This document shows positions 34,269 to 38,976 of a DNA stretch of 38,976 nt, piece by piece. The DNA is from Firmicutes bacterium AM31-12AC (GTDB lineage: Bacteria; Bacillota; Clostridia; Lachnospirales; Lachnospiraceae). The stretch is from the NCBI GenBank assembly GCA_003480425.1, contig QUJA01000027.1:1-38976 (forward strand). The letters are read 5' to 3'. The translations under genes were made by a program, and so were the position numbers. The first letter of the stretch is position 1, and every line of letters begins with the position of its first letter. The notes below the pieces were generated by a model. It searched no databases, was not told the origin of the DNA, and saw only the letters and a program-made list of their open reading frames with translations.

Positions 34269-34469
34269 CAGTTTCCTCTTATATATGATTTCAGCTATCT
34301 CTTCTACGGATTTAACCAGGTAATCTGCCCCATCCAGTTCTCCCTTCTCACCATAACCATACAGACATCCGATGAACGGACTTTTACAGGATCTGGCACA
34401 TTCCAAATCCTGTCTTCTGTCTCCGATCACCAGATAAGAACCCGGATAGTCCCTGATAAATTCCTGCAC
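34266..34469 (-). pseudogene. HAD-family hydrolase, C-terminal part (after frame break)
   Basis: Continuation of the HAD protein: QEFIRDYPGSYLVIGDRRQDLECARS contains motif IV of HAD enzymes (GDRRQD). Real translation would enter this frame upstream, as PKTGIVQEF, from the first part at about 34483. ATG at 34469 is not the native start. Confidence 0.8.
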
Positions 34470-34924
34470 GATTCCCGTCTTAGGCAGAAACCATACGATT
34501 CACAGTCATAAAACCGTTCAAACCATCTTTCCATCCGGAATTCTTCCCAATGTGCTTTGCGATATGCCGCCTTACAGTTGCTTAAGATCACAAGATGATA
34601 TCCTCTGTTCTTCAAAGCCGTGAGCATCTCTTCCGCTCCCGGATACCACACTGCCCGGTGCTTCCTGATCTGCCTGACCATGGAATCTCCCACGATCGCA
34701 CTCGCCTGATCTTTGTATCTCTGGTCCAGTTCCGGCAGAAATGTATCCCACATTTCTTTGCTGTTTAAGCCCAGCCATCCTGTGATCTGTGCCGTCTCTA
34801 TCTTCTGTTCCTCTACAACATTCTGTTCTTCCAACCACTGATAAGCTTCCCTGAACGCCGGTTCATAGATTCCAAGAGTATTATGTATCGTTCCATCATA
34901 ATCAAAAATGATTGTTTTTACCAT
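34427..34924 (-). pseudogene. HAD-family hydrolase, N-terminal part (before frame break)
   Basis: HAD phosphatase with motif I IIFDYDGTIHNT, cap region and motif II LVILSNCK. The frame leaves the HAD fold after DCESYGF: it reads CLRRESC where LPKTGIVQEF is expected. One missing T in TTCTGCC (about 34483) accounts for it. Restored length about 220 residues, similar to YjjG/PGP-like phosphatases. ATG at 34924 has AGGTG 7 bases ahead; the GTG at 34933 is less likely. It follows ribH by a few bases, so it may be the phosphatase that removes phosphate from the pyrimidine intermediate of riboflavin synthesis, which is the missing step in this operon. Inference only. Confidence 0.8.
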
Positions 34925-34937
34925 CGGCTGCACCTGA

Positions 34938-35411
34938 TTAAAGCTGCTTCATCAGATTTACCATCTCAATTGCGGACAATGCACAGTCATATCCTTTATT
35001 TCCTGCTTTACTTCCTGCACGTGCGATAGCCTGTTCGATATTCTCTGTTGTGATCACCCCGAATAATACCGGAATTCCTGTTGCAAGTTCAACCTGTGCG
35101 ATTCCTTTGGCTGATTCATTGCACACCAGATCATAGTGGGAAGTATCCCCGCGGATAACTGCTCCTACGCAGATAACTGCATCATATTTTCCGGACTGTG
35201 CCATCTTCTGTGCAGTCAGCGGAATCTCAAATGCTCCCGGTACCCATGCAGCCGTAATGTTCTCTTCTTCTACTCCATGTCTTACCAGTCCGTCGACGGC
35301 TCCGCCTAATAACTTATTCACAATGATCTCATTGAATCTGGCAGCCACGATTCCGACTTTCATTCCCTCAGGTGCTACTACTTTTCCTTCTACTAAATTG
35401 ATCTGTCTCAT
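34938..35411 (-). CDS. ribH: 6,7-dimethyl-8-ribityllumazine synthase
   Basis: 157 residues, last enzyme-coding rib gene of the operon. It condenses the pyrimidine (5-amino-6-ribitylaminouracil) with dihydroxybutanone phosphate. Signatures: [73 protein letters not shown]. Forms 60-mers or pentamers in the family. Confidence 0.97.
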   Translation of the reverse strand: MRQINLVEGKVVAPEGMKVGIVAARFNEIIVNKLLGGAVDGLVRHGVEEENITAAWVPGAFEIPLTAQKMAQSGKYDAVICVGAVIRGDTSHYDLVCNESAKGIAQVELATGIPVLFGVITTENIEQAIARAGSKAGNKGYDCALSAIEMVNLMKQL

Positions 35412-35443
35412 GATTTCTTCCTCCTGTTATTCATTAAATCTTT

Positions 35444-36661
35444 TTATAATTCTATTTCTTTGAAAATGTGTCCCATCTTTTCCTGTTTTGTCTTCATATA
35501 TTTCAGATCATACTTCTGCGGTGGGATCTCCAGCGGTACTCTTTCATTGATCTTCAATCCGAATCCACCAAGTCCATAGACTTTGTCCGGATTATTCGTC
35601 AGAAGTCTCAATGACTTCACGCCGAGATCCGATAATATCTGCGCTCCGATCCAGTATTCTCTGAGATCCGGTGCAAATCCCAGCTTTACATTGGCCTCTA
35701 CCGTATCATATCCCTGCTCCTGCAATGCATATGCTTTGATCTTATTGAGCAGCCCGATTCCTCTGCCTTCCTGTCTCATATAAAGAATGATTCCTCTGCC
35801 TTCTGCTTCTACCTGACGCATTGCTGTCTGAAGCTGTAGACCGCAGTCACATCTAAGGGAACCAAATGCATCACCTGTCAGGCACTCCGAATGTACCCTG
35901 CAAAGTACATCTTCACCGTCTCCGATATCACCTTTTACCAGCGCAAGATGATGTTCTCCTGTAATATCATTGATATATCCGTGAAGTCTGAAATCTCCAT
36001 ACTGTGTCGGAAGGTCTGCAACCGCCTCTTCTTTTACATGTTTTTCATGAATTCTCATGTAATCCTGAAGATCACGGATCGTAACAAATGTAAGATTATG
36101 CTCTTTTGCAAGTTCCCACAACTGTGGTGTACGCATCATTGTGCCATCTTCTTTCATAATCTCACAACACACGCCGCATTCTTTCAATCCAGCCAGTCTC
36201 ATCAGATCAGTCGTTGCCTCTGTGTGTCCGTTCCGCACCAGGACTCCGCCTTTCCTGGCAATGAGCGGAAATACATGTCCCGGTCTTCTGAAATCTTCCG
36301 GCTTCGCATCTTCATCCACACATTTCATGATTGTATAGGAACGTTCTGCTGCCGAAATACCTGTCGTTGTATCGACATGATCCACCGCAACGGTAAATGC
36401 TGTGCTGTGATTATCGGTATTCTCCGCAACCATCGGTGGAAAGTTAAGCCTTGCTGCAACTTCCGCACTCATCGGTGTACAGATAAGCCCTTTCGCATAA
36501 GTCGCCATAAAATTAATATTCTCCTGTGTCGCGAACTCTGCTGCACATACCAGATCCCCTTCATTCTCTCTGTCCGGATCATCCGTAACCAGAATAATCT
36601 TTCCTTCCCTCAGATCCCTCAGTGCTTCTTCGATTGTATTGTACTGATTGTTTTGTGACAT
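35444..36661 (-). CDS. ribBA: Bifunctional DHBP synthase / GTP cyclohydrolase II
   Basis: 405 residues. N-terminal half (about 1-205) is 3,4-dihydroxy-2-butanone-4-phosphate synthase ([52 protein letters not shown]). C-terminal half (about 210-405) is GTP cyclohydrolase II with zinc cysteines in [18 protein letters not shown] and [18 protein letters not shown]. Supplies both building-block precursors of riboflavin. Confidence 0.97.
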   Translation of the reverse strand: MSQNNQYNTIEEALRDLREGKIILVTDDPDRENEGDLVCAAEFATQENINFMATYAKGLICTPMSAEVAARLNFPPMVAENTDNHSTAFTVAVDHVDTTTGISAAERSYTIMKCVDEDAKPEDFRRPGHVFPLIARKGGVLVRNGHTEATTDLMRLAGLKECGVCCEIMKEDGTMMRTPQLWELAKEHNLTFVTIRDLQDYMRIHEKHVKEEAVADLPTQYGDFRLHGYINDITGEHHLALVKGDIGDGEDVLCRVHSECLTGDAFGSLRCDCGLQLQTAMRQVEAEGRGIILYMRQEGRGIGLLNKIKAYALQEQGYDTVEANVKLGFAPDLREYWIGAQILSDLGVKSLRLLTNNPDKVYGLGGFGLKINERVPLEIPPQKYDLKYMKTKQEKMGHIFKEIEL

Positions 36662-36679
36662 TCTATTTATCCTCCTGTT

Positions 36680-37333
36680 CTAAAATCCGAATTCCTGCAA
36701 AAATTCCATCGTAATTCCGGATTCTTTTTTCTCTTCTTCACTCTTTCCAAGGCCTAACAGCCTTTCTACGTATTTTCCAATCACATCATTCTCCAGATTC
36801 ACCGAATCACCCGGCACTTTTTCCAAAAGCGTCGTTTCTTCTCCTGTATGCGGGATAACCGATACCTGAAATCCCTCTTCATCTACTTTTGCCACTGTCA
36901 GACTGATGCCGTCTATACAGATGGATCCTTTTTCCACGATCAGATGTAATATCTGCGACGATGTTCCGATAGATACCCAGATGGCATTCTCCTCCCGGAC
37001 CAGAGAGCGGATCACTCCGGTTCCGTCAATATGACCGCTTACGATATGTCCTCCGAATCTTCCGTCTGCCGCCATTGCCCGTTCCAGATTCACCTGACTT
37101 CCGGCTTTACAGCTTCCCAGACTGCTTCTCCTGATAGTCTCTGCCATCACATCTGCAGTAAATCCATCAGGCTGAAGTGATGTAACGGTCAGACACACTC
37201 CATTGACTGCGATACTGTCACCGATCTTCGTTCTTTCCAATACCTTCTTCGCCTTGACTGCCAGAACTCCCGACTCTCCGGTCAGCTGCATATAGCGGAC
37301 CGATCCTTTCTCTTCTACGATTCCTGTAAACAT
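36680..37333 (-). CDS. ribE: Riboflavin synthase (alpha chain)
   Basis: 217 residues with two lumazine-binding domains: MFTGIVEEKGSVRYM at the start and the second beginning near IGTSSQILHLIVEKGSICIDG, with GDSIAVNGVCLTV and GHIDGTG. Converts two lumazines to riboflavin and the pyrimidine. Start overlaps the ribD end by 19 bases, so translation is coupled. Confidence 0.97.
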   Translation of the reverse strand: MFTGIVEEKGSVRYMQLTGESGVLAVKAKKVLERTKIGDSIAVNGVCLTVTSLQPDGFTADVMAETIRRSSLGSCKAGSQVNLERAMAADGRFGGHIVSGHIDGTGVIRSLVREENAIWVSIGTSSQILHLIVEKGSICIDGISLTVAKVDEEGFQVSVIPHTGEETTLLEKVPGDSVNLENDVIGKYVERLLGLGKSEEEKKESGITMEFLQEFGF

Positions 37334-38451
37334 GGCCCCTCCTGTTCTTTTTCACATACCTGACAGATTATCCTGATGTCTTCACCGATCCGGCAGATAT
37401 CCGTACATTTCAGTTTCAATGCTTCTGAGGGAAGTCCGATGCCGATTCCTTGCACCGGTGTCTTACTGTTCTTTCCGCCAAATAACTTTGGTGCGATAAA
37501 ACAGTGTACCTCTTTTACTATTCCTGCCCGCAGTGCACTGTCATTCAGTGTGCCTCCGCCTTCTAGCAGAATGCTGTCAATGCCCTTATTTCCAAGATAT
37601 GTCATCAGCTTTTTAAGGTCTATCTGACCTTTTTCATCCGGACAGCAGACGGTATCTACTCCTTTCGCATGTAACTGTTCTATTTTTTCTGTTATTTCTT
37701 CGTTCTCTTCCCGTCCTGCATAAGCCACGATTGTCCGGTACTCTTTTGCACTTCTTACAATCTGGCTGTCAAGCGGTATCCTAAGACTACTGTCGCATAC
37801 TATCCTGACCGGACTTTTCCATCCTTCCACCCGGACATTCAACATCGGATCATCCGTAAGTACAGTCCCGATACCTGCCATAATACCCATATAGCGGTGC
37901 CGCATATACTGCACTTCTTGTCTGGCCGGTTCTCCTGTGATCCACTTCGATGCACCTGTTTTTGTCGCAATTTTCCCATCCAGTGTCATGGCATATTTCA
38001 TCACTACATACGGTGTCTTCGTCGTAATATAATGGAAGAATACTGGGTTCAGACAGTCACATTCTTCCCGCATAAAATCCCGAACTACTGTAATTCCCGA
38101 TTCACGCAATATCTGTGCACCTTTTCCTGCCACCTTTGGATTCGGATCCCTGGAACCAATCACCACTTTTTTAATCTTCTGTTCTATGATCGCTTCCGTA
38201 CACGGCGGTGTCTTGCCATAATGACAGCATGGTTCCAGCGTAACATAGATTGTCGCACCCTCTGCCGATTCTGTAAGCGATGCGATTGCATTGCGCTCTG
38301 CATGAAGTTCTCCGCATTTTTTATGATAACCTTCCCCGATGATTCGGCCGTCTTTTACGATTACCGCACCTACCATCGGATTCGGATTCGTCCATCCTTC
38401 TCCCTTTTTTGCAAGCTGGATTGCCCGGAGCATGTATTCCTGATCCGTCAT
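37315..38451 (-). CDS. ribD: Bifunctional riboflavin deaminase/reductase
   Basis: 378 residues. N-terminal deaminase (1-145) with the zinc motif HAERNAI and PCCHYGKTPPC. C-terminal 5-amino-6-(5-phosphoribosylamino)uracil reductase (about 150-365) with YAMTLDGKIATKTGASKWIT and LLEGGGTLNDSALRAG. First gene of the operon, behind an FMN riboswitch. Confidence 0.97.
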   Translation of the reverse strand: MTDQEYMLRAIQLAKKGEGWTNPNPMVGAVIVKDGRIIGEGYHKKCGELHAERNAIASLTESAEGATIYVTLEPCCHYGKTPPCTEAIIEQKIKKVVIGSRDPNPKVAGKGAQILRESGITVVRDFMREECDCLNPVFFHYITTKTPYVVMKYAMTLDGKIATKTGASKWITGEPARQEVQYMRHRYMGIMAGIGTVLTDDPMLNVRVEGWKSPVRIVCDSSLRIPLDSQIVRSAKEYRTIVAYAGREENEEITEKIEQLHAKGVDTVCCPDEKGQIDLKKLMTYLGNKGIDSILLEGGGTLNDSALRAGIVKEVHCFIAPKLFGGKNSKTPVQGIGIGLPSEALKLKCTDICRIGEDIRIICQVCEKEQEGPCLQES

Positions 38452-38477
38452 TTCTCTTCCTTCTTTCTTAGTTATAC

Positions 38478-38505
38478 AAAAACCCCTGCAGGATACCTAC
38501 AGGGG
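38478..38505 (-). terminator. Second terminator-like hairpin before ribD
   Basis: On the minus strand CCCCTGTAGG pairs with CCTGCAGGGG (38505-38496 with 38492-38483), followed by TTTTTG. It lies about 27 bases before the ribD start and after the hairpin at 38547-38578. It may be a second attenuator, or may block the ribosome site. Confidence 0.75.
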
Positions 38506-38546
38506 AAATGATCTGTTATATGTAACCGACAAATGATCTGTTAACC

Positions 38547-38578
38547 AAAAAACTCTGAAATGGATCACCATCTCAGAG
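38547..38578 (-). terminator. FMN riboswitch terminator
   Basis: On the minus strand CTCTGAGATGG (38578-38568) and CCATTTCAGAG (38563-38553) form an 11-pair stem with one mismatch and then TTTTTT. It follows the aptamer and is the expected attenuator used when FMN is bound. Confidence 0.85.
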
Positions 38579-38611
38579 CTCAGACACTACATTCATCTAT
38601 AAAAATAACTG

Positions 38612-38726
38612 TACCATCATCTTCTCTCATCCAGACTATACTGTCGGCTCCGGAATCACACCGGATCATGCCTCTCGGCCCGCGGGCTTTACCGCCGGTA
38701 GGGAATCACACCCTGCCCTGAAGATT
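38612..38726 (-). promoter_or_regulatory. FMN riboswitch (RFN element)
   Basis: Minus-strand sequence has the classic RFN signature: GGGCAGGGTGTGATTCCC, ACCGGCGGTAAAGCCCGCGG, GCCGAGAGGCATGATCCGGT, GTGATTCCGGAGCCGACAGT, ATAGTCTGGATGAGAGAAG. It binds FMN and represses the rib genes downstream. Confidence 0.96.
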
Positions 38727-38738
38727 TCATTTTCTTTT

Positions 38739-38767
38739 ATCATAATACTTTATATATCATTTGTAAA
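38739..38767 (-). promoter_or_regulatory. Promoter of the riboflavin operon
   Basis: On the minus strand TTTACA (38767-38762), 17 bases, TATGAT (38744-38739), just ahead of the aptamer. Confidence 0.8.
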
Positions 38768-38787
38768 GCAAAAGTTTGGAAATAGCA

Positions 38788-38844
38788 AACTCCGTCCCTA
38801 TCTGGCACTCGAAAGTCCCTATCCGGCACTTTTCCCCATTGCCT
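38788..38844. repeat. REP-like tandem repeat
   Basis: Contains AAACTCCGTCCCTATCTGGC and, 21 bases on, GTCCCTATCCGGCAC (starts 38794 and 38815). A two-unit version of the dispersed REP family. Confidence 0.55.
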
Positions 38845-38871
38845 ATCCATTTTGGATTTGCTACAATATTC

Positions 38872-38976
38872 AAGTCGAACGTCCGTGAGACTTGGCGCGT
38901 GATTCTGGTCAGCGAAGCTGACATATTCCTATCAGAATCACTGCGCATCCTCGCGGAGCGTTTATCTCAGTCGGAG
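38872..38976 (+). repeat. Structured repeat element, copy C (cut by the window end)
   Basis: Identical to 11403-11506 over 104 bases (38872-38975); the final base differs. The rest of the element lies beyond the window. It begins between REP R6 and unknown sequence. Being nearly identical to copy A argues for recent movement or copying. Confidence 0.85.

Noticed and set aside
35891..36658. 255-residue plus-strand open frame
   Set aside because: Antisense to ribBA, with shadow-type composition and no start signals.
38757..38948. 63-residue minus-strand open frame near the window end
   Set aside because: It runs through the REP and structured element and matches, in part, the antisense frame of copy A; it is repeat-derived, not a gene.

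Overview
The window looks like part of the chromosome of a spore-forming, low-GC gut Firmicute, most likely a Lachnospiraceae (Clostridia). The reasons are the spoIID/spoIIQ pair, T-box and FMN riboswitch control, YesMN-type sensors, a CD1871A-type CXXC small protein, and strong AGGAGG ribosome binding sites. No rRNA, tRNA, CRISPR array or transposase gene was seen.

Layout. (1) 1-7.9 kb is a sugar-catabolism island. An L-fucose-isomerase-like protein, a transketolase split into two subunits and an FGGY kinase lie on the minus strand, divergent from a LacI regulator. A VOC protein and a Gfo/Idh oxidoreductase follow, then the broken 3' end of an alpha-L-rhamnosidase-like gene. Isomerase + kinase + split transketolase is the layout expected for a branched or unusual pentose such as apiose; the substrate is inferred, not shown. 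(2) 8.5-13.6 kb is a redox module: an OmpR-type two-component system (kinase frameshifted in its H-box) divergent from a CXXC mini-protein, a NapH-like membrane iron-sulfur protein, a TlpA-like thioredoxin lipoprotein and a formate/nitrite transporter. (3) 13.6-14.5 kb has no gene but holds two very long hairpins of one family in opposite orientation, flanking an array of smaller hairpins. (4) 14.5-24.4 kb is housekeeping: spoIIQ-like, spoIID, an unknown membrane protein, glgP, ileS with an Ile T-box, and divergent mtnA. (5) 24.4-34.1 kb holds a D-Ala-D-Ala carboxypeptidase and a sugar ABC importer operon with a YesMN-type two-component system and a second solute-binding protein. (6) 34.3-38.8 kb is the ribD-ribE-ribBA-ribH operon behind an FMN riboswitch, followed by a HAD phosphatase.

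Two classes of dispersed repeat decorate the window. One is a REP/REPIN-like family with the core ACTCCGTCCC; one related tandem copy sits in frame inside the sugar kinase. The other is a structured element of about 180-210 bp seen three times (8.2, 11.4 and 38.9 kb), whose nested stems differ in sequence but keep their pairing. It and the giant hairpins are the best candidates for undescribed biology.

Four genes (VOC, histidine kinase, YesN-type regulator, HAD phosphatase) each appear to carry a single-base frame break. That is many for 39 kb and may reflect sequencing indels, although the regulator break lies on a classic A AAA AAG slippery site.
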